Positions 6,849-14,606 are shown, counted from the stretch's first letter. The stretch is DNA of 15,685 bases from Clostridia bacterium (GCA_900770605.1 CAAGKS010000082.1:1-15685), one strand, 5' to 3'. Notes: generated by a model from the sequence alone, not told the origin. Numbers and translations: made by a program.

Positions 6849-8942
6849 ATGACGAACAAAATACCGGAAATATTTGGTTGTATGGTGTTTAACGATGAAG
6901 TTATGCGCGAAAGACTTCCCGCAGACGTTTATGCTTCCATTACCAACACCATAGCTACGGGCAGGACCATCGACGCGTCCGTTGCAGACACTGTGGCGAG
7001 CGCAATGAAGGAGTGGGCGATAGAGAAGGGAGCAACGCACTATACGCATTGGTTCCAGCCGCTCACGGGCGTAACTGCTGAAAAGCACGATTCCTTTATC
7101 AGCCCCGTTGGAACGTGCAAGATAGTTATGGACTTTTCCGGCAAGGAGCTTATAAAGGGTGAGTCGGATGCGTCATCCTTCCCCTCGGGCGGACTTCGCG
7201 CCACCTTTGAGGCGAGAGGATACACGGCGTGGGATCCCGCGTCATACGCGTTCGTCAAGGACGGTACGCTTTACATACCTACGGCGTTCTGCTCTTACAC
7301 GGGAGAGGCGCTCGACACCAAAACTCCGCTTTTGCGCTCTCTTGACGCGATAAGCGCGCAGGGCCTCAGAATACTCCGCTTGTTCGGCGACGATAAGACC
7401 CAGCGTCTCAACGTTACCGTTGGCGCGGAGCAGGAGTACTTTATAATCGACAAGGAGCTTTACGATAAGCGTAAGGACCTCATTTATACGGGAAGGACCT
7501 TGTTCGGCGCGCCCGCTCCCAAGGGACAGGAGCTTGAGGATCATTACTTCGGACCTCTCAAGACACGTATCGGCGCGTATATGGCGGATCTTGACGAGGC
7601 GCTGTGGCGTCTTGGCATAAATGCAAAGACCAAGCATAACGAGGCGGCTCCCGCTCAGCACGAGCTTGCGCCCGTTTATGAAAACACCAATATGGCGGTG
7701 GATCACAACCTTCTTATAATGGAATATATGAAGAAGATCGCCGAAAAACACGGACTCGTATGCTTGCTTCACGAAAAGCCCTATGCGGGTGTAAACGGCT
7801 CGGGTAAGCACAACAACTGGTCGCTCAATACGGATAGCGGAAAGAATCTGCTCAAGGCAGGAAAGACCCCCGCGGAGAACGTTTTGTTCATGCTCGTTCT
7901 CGCGGCTATCGTAAAGGCAGTTGACGATTATCAGGATCTGATGAGAATATCCGTGGCTTACGCGGGCAACGATCACCGTCTTGGCTCAAACGAAGCTCCC
8001 CCTGCAATAGTTTCCATTTTCGTTGGCGAGGATCTCGAGCAGATAATCAGCTCGATAGTAAACGGAACTGAATACGAGGGCGTCAAGGCAGGCATTATGG
8101 ACTTCGGTATCCCCGCGGTCCCCACCTTCCGCAAGGACACCACAGACAGAAACAGAACCTCTCCCTTCGCGTTCACAGGCAACAAATTCGAGTTCAGAAT
8201 GGTTGGATCGTCTCAGAACGTGGCGATGCCGAACATCGTGCTCAACACGGCGGTTGCTGAAAGTTTTAGGCAATTTGCTGATATACTTGAGAGCGCTGAG
8301 GATTTTGACGAAGCGGTGGCTGGGGTCATCAGAGACACCTTTGCAGAGCATTCGAGAATAATATTCGGCGGAAACGGATATTCACAGGAATGGGAGCAGG
8401 AGGCAGAGAGAAGAGGACTTCTCAATCTCAAGACCTGCGTTGAGGCGTACAAGTATTTCAATGCCCCCAAGAACGTCAAGCTCTTCCTCGATCACGGAGT
8501 AATGAACGAGACCGAGATAAATTCCCGTGAGGAGATATTCTTTGAGAATTATTCCAAGATAATCAATATCGAGGCGCTTACCATGATAGAAATGGCAAGC
8601 AGAGACGTAATTCCCGCGGTAAATAAGTACGTCACCGAGGTTGCGGCGACTGCCGCGTCCAAGTCTGCGGTGCTCGCAGGCATAGATATCTCGGTTGAGA
8701 CGGATATAATAACCAAGCTCACAGATCTCAACGTCAAGGCGTATAAAGCTATGAAGGCGCTCGAGGATGAGGAATCCCGCGCTTCAAGGATCGCGGACGC
8801 GGTAGAGCGCGCAGAGGCTTACTGCAACAAGGTCATTCCCGCGATGAACGCTTTGCGCACGTACGTTGACAGTATGGAGCCTCTTACCTCGTCTGAATAT
8901 TGGCCCATACCCACGTACGGCGACCTGATGTTCAGAGTCTGA
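6849..8942 (+). CDS. glnN: Glutamine synthetase type III
   Basis: GlnN makes glutamine from glutamate, ammonia and ATP. Length 697 residues is typical of the large type III enzyme (types I and II are 350-470). Signature segments are all present: FPSGGLRATFEARGYTAWDP (about 114-133), EQEYFI (about 197), NAKTKHNEAAPAQHELAP (about 258-275), HEKPYAGVNGSGKHNNWS (about 312-329), and the C-terminal helical extension that is specific to type III. AAAAGGGG precedes the ATG. It lies only 38 bases after the ThDP enzyme without a visible terminator, so read-through from the upstream promoter is possible; a weak candidate of its own (TTGGAA 6761-6766, 16 bases, TATGAT 6783-6788) lies inside the previous gene. 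No GlnR-type operator or glutamine riboswitch was recognised. No clear terminator follows it. Confidence 0.96.
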   Translation: MTNKIPEIFGCMVFNDEVMRERLPADVYASITNTIATGRTIDASVADTVASAMKEWAIEKGATHYTHWFQPLTGVTAEKHDSFISPVGTCKIVMDFSGKELIKGESDASSFPSGGLRATFEARGYTAWDPASYAFVKDGTLYIPTAFCSYTGEALDTKTPLLRSLDAISAQGLRILRLFGDDKTQRLNVTVGAEQEYFIIDKELYDKRKDLIYTGRTLFGAPAPKGQELEDHYFGPLKTRIGAYMADLDEALWRLGINAKTKHNEAAPAQHELAPVYENTNMAVDHNLLIMEYMKKIAEKHGLVCLLHEKPYAGVNGSGKHNNWSLNTDSGKNLLKAGKTPAENVLFMLVLAAIVKAVDDYQDLMRISVAYAGNDHRLGSNEAPPAIVSIFVGEDLEQIISSIVNGTEYEGVKAGIMDFGIPAVPTFRKDTTDRNRTSPFAFTGNKFEFRMVGSSQNVAMPNIVLNTAVAESFRQFADILESAEDFDEAVAGVIRDTFAEHSRIIFGGNGYSQEWEQEAERRGLLNLKTCVEAYKYFNAPKNVKLFLDHGVMNETEINSREEIFFENYSKIINIEALTMIEMASRDVIPAVNKYVTEVAATAASKSAVLAGIDISVETDIITKLTDLNVKAYKAMKALEDEESRASRIADAVERAEAYCNKVIPAMNALRTYVDSMEPLTSSEYWPIPTYGDLMFRV

Positions 8943-9033
8943 GACGCTTCTTGTATAGCATAAAATGATATAAAATATGGTAAAACATAACGCCGAGTAG
9001 AGATTTCGTTGTGAAAAATATACAAAATCATTT

Positions 9034-9046
9034 GTCCGTATTTTTA
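9034..9046 (+). promoter_or_regulatory. GTCCGTATTTTTA element, copy 1
   Basis: Thirteen bases identical to the copies at 9055 and 11566. It lies 21 bases upstream of copy 2, i.e. on the same face of the helix, and ends 22 bases before the -35 box at 9069. Proposed half-site for the AraC-family regulator encoded at 11690; binding is inference. Confidence 0.6.
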
Positions 9047-9054
9047 ATATAATA

Positions 9055-9067
9055 GTCCGTATTTTTA
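9055..9067 (+). promoter_or_regulatory. GTCCGTATTTTTA element, copy 2
   Basis: Identical to copy 1. It ends one base before the -35 hexamer TGGACA (9069-9074), the position at which AraC-type activators usually contact RNA polymerase. Confidence 0.6.
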
Positions 9068-9068
9068 G

Positions 9069-9097
9069 TGGACAAAGTTTGGGATTTATGCTATAAT
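9069..9097 (+). promoter_or_regulatory. Promoter of the surface-protein gene
   Basis: TGGACA (9069-9074), 17 bases, TATAAT (9092-9097), with an extended TG at 9089-9090. Start expected near 9104. The 5' leader of about 70 bases carries a small hairpin TGCGG/CCGCA (9116-9132). The rest of the 230-base gap after glnN (8943-9033) is AT-rich and shows no gene or clear terminator. Confidence 0.85.
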
Positions 9098-9172
9098 ATG
9101 CTTAGGATTTAGATTTGCGGTATTACGCCGCAGGCTGAATAAAAATTTCAAAAAGTGAAAGGAAATCACACT

Positions 9173-11173
9173 ATGAAAAAAATTTTAGCAGTGATCCTCT
9201 GTCTCACATTCGTACTCGCAGCTTTCGGACCTATGGCTGTTCTCGCTGATGACGCAGCAGAAGAGACCCCCCCCGTTGAAGGCTTCGTTCAGGACGACGA
9301 AAAGAAGGAATTCAGAGCATCCACAGCAGACGCACTTATGGAGGTTGCAAGAGTTATAAACGCTAACGGCGCAGCTTACAGCGAGTATAACATCTTCATT
9401 GACGCAGATATCGATATGGCAGGTAAGACCTGGAAGCCTATCGCTGCTGCTCAGAAAAACAACTACCGTGGAACAATTGACGGTCAGGGCCACATCATTA
9501 CCGGTCTTTCCGTTCAGGACTATTCTAACTCTCTCGGATTCGTTGGATATGCAGGATCCGGCGTAGTTATTAAGGATCTTCACCTCGTAGGTGTAAGCTT
9601 CCATTCCGTAAAGCCATACAACGGCGCGCTTATCGGACGTCTTGAGAACATCGTTGAAGTTCCTACCGACGCTGAGGCTCTTATCGTTGGATGTACAGTT
9701 CAGGGCTCTATCGCAACCGACTCTAACTATGCGGGCGGTCTCGTAGGCGCTATTCAGAACGGTCTTGCAATAACCACTACCGTTGAGGATGAGGAAGGCA
9801 ATCTCGTTGAGAAGGACGTATATATTCCCGCAAACCTCAGAGTTGAGAACTGCGCAGTTAATATGACTCTTTCTTCACAGGTAAACTATGCCGCAGGTAT
9901 CATTGCAGGTGACTCCTTCCAGAAGGATGGAGACTCTCTTAACGGTGCTATCCCTCATATCACATGTAAGGACGTATTCGTAACAGGTACATACAAGGCT
10001 CCCGCCGGAGCTCAGGCATCCGGATTTATCGGCTACTGTAACCTCGCAATACTCACACTTGAAAACTGCTTCTCCGCTGCTAAGGTTGAGGGTAGTAAGG
10101 ACGTTTCCGGTAGCTTCTTCTCCAGAACAAGAAAGTCCGTTATCACCGTAAGAGAGTGCTACTCTATGTCTGATATGCCTTTCAGTGGTGAAATTGATAA
10201 CGTTGCAGGTCTCAAGGATGATGACGGTAACGTTCTTGACGCTATGAACATCGTTAACTCCTATGCAATGGCTCTCGAGATCCTTGATGAAACTGGCGCA
10301 GGCACAGGTACATACGCGGATGCAATGGTTTGCACAAAGCTTACAACCCTTGCTAAGCCCGCAGCGCCCGCAGAAGATGCAACCGCTGAGGAGATCAAGG
10401 CTTACGAAGAGGCACTTGCTCTTTATAACTCTCTCATACTCATTACTCTTAACGCTCAGAACTATGGCATCGACCAGGTAGCTGATCCTGAACAGGCTGA
10501 CAGCACCGACGGTAAGACTGCTGTTAATAAGGCGATCACACTCACAGTTCCCGCTAAGCCCTTGCAGGAGCTCCTTATTCTCGCTGAAGAGATCGTAAAC
10601 GATACCTTTGCAGAAGGCTCCAAGCAGCTCGAGCTCTTCAACGCTTACATGAAGACAGTTAAGTGCGAGCACACTAACACTCGCGAGCTTGTATCCAGCG
10701 AATACATCGCTGCTAACGCTACTTGTACCGCAAAGGCTAAGTACTACAAGTCCTGTGCAGATTGCTACATGGCACTTGAGGAGACCTTCGAGACAGGCGA
10801 ATTCGCACCTCACACCTGGGCTAACAGATGGGGCGGCGATGATGAGAACCACTACCACGCTTGTACCGTATGTAAGGAAGCTACAACTGACGTTGCTGCT
10901 CACACATTCGGCGAGTGGGAAGTAGAAAAGGAACCCACTACCACTAAGGAAGGTAAGAAGGTTCGTACTTGCACAGTATGTGAAGCTGAGCAGGAAGAAA
11001 AGATTCCGAAGCTTGAGCCTATTCCTGAGGAGAACACCGGCAATGAAGAGAACAACGGCGCTGGCAACACTGAGGAAAAGAAGGAAGGCTGCGGAAGTGC
11101 TATCGGCGGCGCAAGCATCATTATCATGCTCGCAGCAGCAGGCGCAGTAGTTCTTCGCAAGAAGGAAGACTAA
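9173..11173 (+). CDS. Secreted beta-helix/GLUG-like surface protein with GCGS-type C-terminal signal
   Basis: From the chosen start the protein has 666 residues. Residues 1-25 are a signal peptide (MKKILAVILC then a hydrophobic core, cleavage likely after AVLA). Residues 45-370 hold repeats such as NYRGTIDGQGHIITGLSV and NYAGGLVGAIQNG, resembling the GLUG/right-handed beta-helix repeats of clostridial surface proteins. Residues 390-490 are alanine-rich and probably helical. Residues 498-610 are cysteine/histidine modules with CxxC pairs at 528-531, 564-567 and 600-603 and HTW/HTF motifs. An acidic linker leads to GCGSAIGG (639-646), a hydrophobic segment and RKKED. No catalytic motif is seen, so a role in adhesion or binding is only a guess. 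ATC and GCT/GCA codons dominate with few ATA, unlike the preceding genes, suggesting high expression. AAAGGA (9158-9163) fixes the start; an in-frame GTG at 9155 lies upstream of it. Confidence 0.85.
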   Translation: MKKILAVILCLTFVLAAFGPMAVLADDAAEETPPVEGFVQDDEKKEFRASTADALMEVARVINANGAAYSEYNIFIDADIDMAGKTWKPIAAAQKNNYRGTIDGQGHIITGLSVQDYSNSLGFVGYAGSGVVIKDLHLVGVSFHSVKPYNGALIGRLENIVEVPTDAEALIVGCTVQGSIATDSNYAGGLVGAIQNGLAITTTVEDEEGNLVEKDVYIPANLRVENCAVNMTLSSQVNYAAGIIAGDSFQKDGDSLNGAIPHITCKDVFVTGTYKAPAGAQASGFIGYCNLAILTLENCFSAAKVEGSKDVSGSFFSRTRKSVITVRECYSMSDMPFSGEIDNVAGLKDDDGNVLDAMNIVNSYAMALEILDETGAGTGTYADAMVCTKLTTLAKPAAPAEDATAEEIKAYEEALALYNSLILITLNAQNYGIDQVADPEQADSTDGKTAVNKAITLTVPAKPLQELLILAEEIVNDTFAEGSKQLELFNAYMKTVKCEHTNTRELVSSEYIAANATCTAKAKYYKSCADCYMALEETFETGEFAPHTWANRWGGDDENHYHACTVCKEATTDVAAHTFGEWEVEKEPTTTKEGKKVRTCTVCEAEQEEKIPKLEPIPEENTGNEENNGAGNTEEKKEGCGSAIGGASIIIMLAAAGAVVLRKKED

Positions 11174-11207
11174 TTGATCCTTCGTCAGATTAAAGAAATA
11201 TAAGTTT

Positions 11208-11260
11208 CTTTGATAAACTAAGCTATCAAAGGGCAGTCGCATTGCGACTGCCCTTTTTGT
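11208..11260 (+). terminator. Rho-independent terminator of the surface-protein gene
   Basis: A perfect 13-base stem AAAGGGCAGTCGC (11228-11240) / GCGACTGCCCTTT (11244-11256) with an ATT loop runs into TTGTTG. A weaker hairpin CTTTGATA/TATCAAAG (11208-11215, 11224-11231) shares four bases with the foot of this stem, so the two cannot form fully together. Confidence 0.9.
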
Positions 11261-11560
11261 TGTATCCTGAAAACCACCGGCAGTTCCAGGGGCTCCAAAA
11301 AGCTTTAGCTTTGTACAGTTCTCGCCGTCCGCGGACGGCGGACAAGGCTCTCTGGGGGAGGGAGCTGGCGCGAAGCGATTGAGGGATAGTTTTCTGTGCG
11401 AAAGTGAGTGGAGTGCGGTATTTTTATGTTTTTTACTTTAAGGCAAGGTGAAGAAATGCCGAATTTTTAATATCTTTGAAAAAGGTGAATAACTATTTTG
11501 TAGCCGAAATACCTTGTTTTTGGGATATATGAGATTTTTTTCGTCATTTTGCCACTTTTA
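11261..11560. other. Gene-free stretch between the terminator and the regulator promoter
   Basis: The gap from 11174 to 11689 holds the terminator, then a GC-rich block of palindromes (11297-11400), then AT-rich DNA (11401-11597) and the regulator promoter. In the AT-rich part AAGGTGAA is repeated (11445-11452, 11482-11489), and loose matches to the GTCCGTATTTTTA element occur at 11414-11426 and 11457-11469 (10 of 13 each). I see no credible coding frame or RNA gene here. Confidence 0.6.
11297..11395. repeat. Palindromic intergenic repeat block
   Basis: Several inverted repeats follow one another: AAAGCT/AGCTTT (11299-11312), an 18-base perfect palindrome CGCCGTCCG/CGGACGGCG (11323-11340), GCTCTCT/AGGGAGC (11347-11365) and CGC-GAA-GCG (11369-11377) followed by TTGAGGGA. 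The last part resembles, as I recall, the dispersed intergenic repeat of many Clostridia that contains GGGAGCTGTCGCGAAGCGAC followed by TGAGGGA; here the stem is degenerate, so it may be a decayed copy. No transposase or target duplication is visible. Confidence 0.6.
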
Positions 11561-11565
11561 AAAAA

Positions 11566-11578
11566 GTCCGTATTTTTA
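11566..11578 (+). promoter_or_regulatory. GTCCGTATTTTTA element, copy 3
   Basis: The same 13 bases as at 9034 and 9055, ending 19 bases before the -35 box of the regulator operon. A degenerate match, GACATTATTTTTA (11600-11612, 10 of 13), overlaps the -35 box and spacer. This would fit autoregulation by the AraC-family protein. Confidence 0.55.
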
Positions 11579-11597
11579 AGAAAAATTCAAAAAGGCA

Positions 11598-11626
11598 TAG
11601 ACATTATTTTTAAGATGTGTTATAAT
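11598..11626 (+). promoter_or_regulatory. Promoter of the AraC-regulator operon
   Basis: TAGACA (11598-11603), 17 bases, TATAAT (11621-11626). Transcription would start near 11633; the leader of about 55 bases carries AGGTC/GACCT and ends in a strong AAAGGAGGG ribosome binding site (11677-11685). Confidence 0.82.
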
Positions 11627-11689
11627 ATACGCGTAAAATGATCGCCGAGGTCTTTTGTAGGGGACCTGAAAGGCGGAAAGGAGGGCGTT

Positions 11690-12475
11690 ATGAAAAACAA
11701 GGTGGTTTTGACTAATGCCGGAATATGTGACGCGCAAAGTATTGCCTGGAAATACGTGGGGCGGTCTAAAAACCGCATACATGTTCCGCTCAAGGGAAAG
11801 GTAGTGTATCACGTTTCAAGCGGTACGCGGCTTCTTGACGAGGGCAATATATATCTTTTGAAGAATAGCTTTACCAAGGACCTCGAAATGCTTCCCGATT
11901 ACAGATATTATCATCTGTATCTCGATTTTCAGACAACGCCGCCGTTTCTCGGCAGGGAGCTTTTGGAGATACCCTTCCACTCCGATTCCGTTATGCTCTA
12001 CCTCATCAGAGCGATACAGAGCATGATAGAGGAATATCAGAAGGCGGCGGGAAGATGCTACGTCTCTCCCACAACTGACGCTGAGCTGTTCGGGCAGATA
12101 TCAAGGGTGCTCGAGGTCGCGCTTGAGCATTTGCGAAAGAATTATAAGCTCGCGTTCGTTGAGAACGAGAAAATAGAAGAGGCGCTTCAATATATCGAGG
12201 AGCATTACTCTGAAAAGCTCAAGAATGACGATATAGCCGCGGCCTTGCACGTGGACACGCGATATCTTTCAAGACTGTTTGCAAAGCACGTTGATATGTC
12301 GCCGTATCAGTATCTGACACAGTACAGGATAGATCGCGCGATAGGTGAGCTTAAAAGTGGACGCTCCGTTGCAGAGACCGCGTATTTGTGCGGATTCCAG
12401 ACGGAAAATGCATTCAGAATCGCTTTCAAAAAGCTGCTTGGCTGCTCGCCAACGGCTATGGTAAAGAAAGGATAA
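11690..12475 (+). CDS. AraC/XylS-family transcriptional regulator
   Basis: The 261-residue protein has the two-part build of the family. Residues 1-150 look like a cupin-type sensor domain (FLGRELLEIPF and the beta-rich start) with no recognisable ligand signature. Residues about 162-258 form the double helix-turn-helix DNA-binding domain: DDIAAALHVDTRYLSRLFAK is the first helix-turn-helix, SVAETAYLCGFQTENAFRIAFKK the second with the GF-x5-F pattern, ending in SPTAMVKK where the family typically has SPxxYR. The start is supported by AAAGGAGGG five bases upstream. It is first in an operon with a surface hydrolase (16-base gap) and an MBL hydrolase, so it probably controls them. The repeated element at 9034, 9055 and 11566 is the candidate binding site. 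The inducer is unknown. Confidence 0.93.
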   Translation: MKNKVVLTNAGICDAQSIAWKYVGRSKNRIHVPLKGKVVYHVSSGTRLLDEGNIYLLKNSFTKDLEMLPDYRYYHLYLDFQTTPPFLGRELLEIPFHSDSVMLYLIRAIQSMIEEYQKAAGRCYVSPTTDAELFGQISRVLEVALEHLRKNYKLAFVENEKIEEALQYIEEHYSEKLKNDDIAAALHVDTRYLSRLFAKHVDMSPYQYLTQYRIDRAIGELKSGRSVAETAYLCGFQTENAFRIAFKKLLGCSPTAMVKKG

Positions 12476-12491
12476 GGGGAGGGTTTACGGT

Positions 12492-14603
12492 ATGAAGAAA
12501 AGGCTTGCAAGGATATTGGCGCTTGCGATAGCGCTGCTTATGATCATTCCATTTGGCGCCTCTGAGGTGTTCGCCGAGGACGAGATAGAGGGAATAAACA
12601 TTTATTTTTATAACGTAGTTTATCCCGCATCCGCGAGCGCGGAGACTAAAAATGCGGTAAAGGCGTTTGCCGATTATCTGAATGAATATTGTAAGGTTGA
12701 CGTTGAGGTGGTCGCCGATACCACAAAGCCTATCAATAAGGAGATAGTTATAGGTAACACCAACCGACCCGCCGCAACCGATGTGATCCTTTCTGAAAAG
12801 GACTGGTACGTTTGTACTGACGGCACTAAGATATACATAAACGCGTATTCCGAGGGAGCGCTTCCGATGGCTATGGAGTGGTTCAAGCACAACTGCCTGA
12901 TAGACGGCTCTCGCGAGGCGTACGTTGGTGACGGATATTTTTATTCGCACGAATATGACTTTGACGGATTTACGATAGACGGCGAGAGTGCCGAGGATCT
13001 TGTTATAGCTTACGATAACAAGGACCACGTCGGCTTCGTTGACGTGGCGTATTCGCTCACCTATTCCTTTATGGAAAGAAACGGCTTGCCGCTCGAGGTG
13101 AGCGCGGTAGCGGAGCGTGAGCAGCCGCAGCTTATAATCGCAAGCGCGCTCAATGGCTCAAAGTATTTACCTGACGGAGTCAGCGTCGGTGCTTCGGAGT
13201 ACGTCCTTTGCAAGAATGGCAAGGACATCGTGCTCGTAGCGGATAGCTCCTACGGCGCAGAGCTTGCGGCGCAGAGAATAATAGATAAGATCTATGCAGG
13301 TGAGGTCGCGGAGCTTAGCGATCTTTGCTCGAATACTCCTGTCGGCTATACGATCGGCAAGGATAGCCTTTCCTTGTCACAGGGCGCGGAGTACAGATTT
13401 ATGACCTTTAATCCCGGAAGATACACCTTGATACAGGATGACCGTTGTGACGAGACGCTTGCGCTGATGGCGTATTATCAGCCCGACGTTATAGGCTTCC
13501 AGGAGTACTGCGATTATTTTTCAAGGCATATGACCTCAAGGCTTGACGATATAGGCTATACTATGATCGGCGACGAGCTTTGCCGCGATCTGCCCGAGAA
13601 TGCAGATAACTGGTTGCTTAAATACAATATGACGCCTATCGCTTACAAAACGGACAGATTTGAGTGCGTTGCAAGCGGCTGGCAGAGAATGGACAATACC
13701 TACGCCCCCGCGAATGGAAAGACCTATTACGGTCACCAGATCACCTGGGCGATACTTAAAGACAAGCAGACGGGTGAGATATTTGGCGTTACAAGCACTC
13801 ATTTCTTCCATTTGAGTGACAGAAACAAGGCAAATCCCGTAAGAGCGGAAAATGCTACCGAGCTGCTCGGTCTCGTTGAGTCGCTCAGAGCGCAGTACGG
13901 TTGCGCGTTTATCAGCGTGGGAGACTACAACTCTTATCCCACTGACGAGGCTTACAAGAGGCTCGAGGGTTCGGATACGTTCAGAGATTCGAGAGACGTT
14001 GCCACCGTTGAGCGCGCGATAACCGCCGCAGGACATACGTACAAAAATATAAGCACGAGCACTAACGAGTGCATTGATTTCCTTTTCGTTACCGATGAGG
14101 TATCCGTTGTCCGCAATAAAATAGCGATCAACGAGATCACCGCCGCGGCAGGAGATCATTTCCCTGTGTATGCCGATGTAGTTATAAATTCCCAGGGCGC
14201 GCAGAGCGTGTCGGCAGAGAATACGGCAGATATTTCAGGCTTGCCCGGTGACACCGCTCCTCTGAGCATTCAGTTCGCGGGTATTTCCGCATCTGAGTAT
14301 AAGAGCAACCCGGCATACGGAAAGACCACTGTTGGACGTAACGATTATGCTCCCGAGGTGGAGATAAAGACGTCCGCTCCGCTTGAGGAGGACGAGTTCT
14401 GGGAGATGAAAAATCCTCCTGTGGAAGAGCCGCCCAAGACTGACGTTGAGACGAATACCGATAGCAACGTTGGACAGAGCGATAGCACCGCAAAGCAAGA
14501 GAGCGGTGGATGCGGATCAAGCATAGGAAATATTGTATGGGTATTGCCCGCTATGGCGATAGCCTGCATACGTAATAAAAAACACAAAGAAGAGAGGGAA
14601 TAA
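12492..14603 (+). CDS. Secreted endonuclease/exonuclease/phosphatase-family surface protein
   Basis: A 703-residue protein with a signal peptide (1-28, cleavage likely after EVFA). Residues 34-135 and 169-278 appear to be two diverged copies of one domain: EIVIGNTNRP, DWYVCTDGTKIYIN and ALPMAMEWF in the first correspond to QLIIASALNG, EYVLCKNGKDIVLV and AELAAQRII in the second; the style recalls N-terminal domains of glycoside hydrolases. Residues 301-565 are an EEP fold: MTFN (304-307), DVIGFQE with metal ligand E338, STHFFH with H437, VGDYN with D478 and N480, ECIDF with D529, and GDHFPV with D555 and H556, so the active site looks intact. Relatives cleave DNA, phosphoinositides or sphingomyelin; the substrate is not evident. 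A linker rich in T, D and P leads to GGCGSSIG (672-679), a hydrophobic segment and a basic tail. Second gene of the regulator operon. Confidence 0.85.
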   Translation: MKKRLARILALAIALLMIIPFGASEVFAEDEIEGINIYFYNVVYPASASAETKNAVKAFADYLNEYCKVDVEVVADTTKPINKEIVIGNTNRPAATDVILSEKDWYVCTDGTKIYINAYSEGALPMAMEWFKHNCLIDGSREAYVGDGYFYSHEYDFDGFTIDGESAEDLVIAYDNKDHVGFVDVAYSLTYSFMERNGLPLEVSAVAEREQPQLIIASALNGSKYLPDGVSVGASEYVLCKNGKDIVLVADSSYGAELAAQRIIDKIYAGEVAELSDLCSNTPVGYTIGKDSLSLSQGAEYRFMTFNPGRYTLIQDDRCDETLALMAYYQPDVIGFQEYCDYFSRHMTSRLDDIGYTMIGDELCRDLPENADNWLLKYNMTPIAYKTDRFECVASGWQRMDNTYAPANGKTYYGHQITWAILKDKQTGEIFGVTSTHFFHLSDRNKANPVRAENATELLGLVESLRAQYGCAFISVGDYNSYPTDEAYKRLEGSDTFRDSRDVATVERAITAAGHTYKNISTSTNECIDFLFVTDEVSVVRNKIAINEITAAAGDHFPVYADVVINSQGAQSVSAENTADISGLPGDTAPLSIQFAGISASEYKSNPAYGKTTVGRNDYAPEVEIKTSAPLEEDEFWEMKNPPVEEPPKTDVETNTDSNVGQSDSTAKQESGGCGSSIGNIVWVLPAMAIACIRNKKHKEERE

Positions 14604-14606
14604 AAG

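Noticed and set aside
9155..9172. GTG start six codons upstream of the surface-protein ATG
   Set aside because: It would precede and include the ribosome binding site AAAGGA, and would put polar residues before a normal signal peptide beginning MKKIL.
9875..11242. 455-codon open frame antisense to the surface-protein gene
   Set aside because: It reads as an antisense shadow of a gene with strongly biased codons, has no family features and crosses the terminator hairpin.
11208..11256. Attenuator or riboswitch formed by the two overlapping hairpins
   Set aside because: They lie after the stop codon of the surface-protein gene and more than 370 bases before the next promoter, so a plain terminator is enough.
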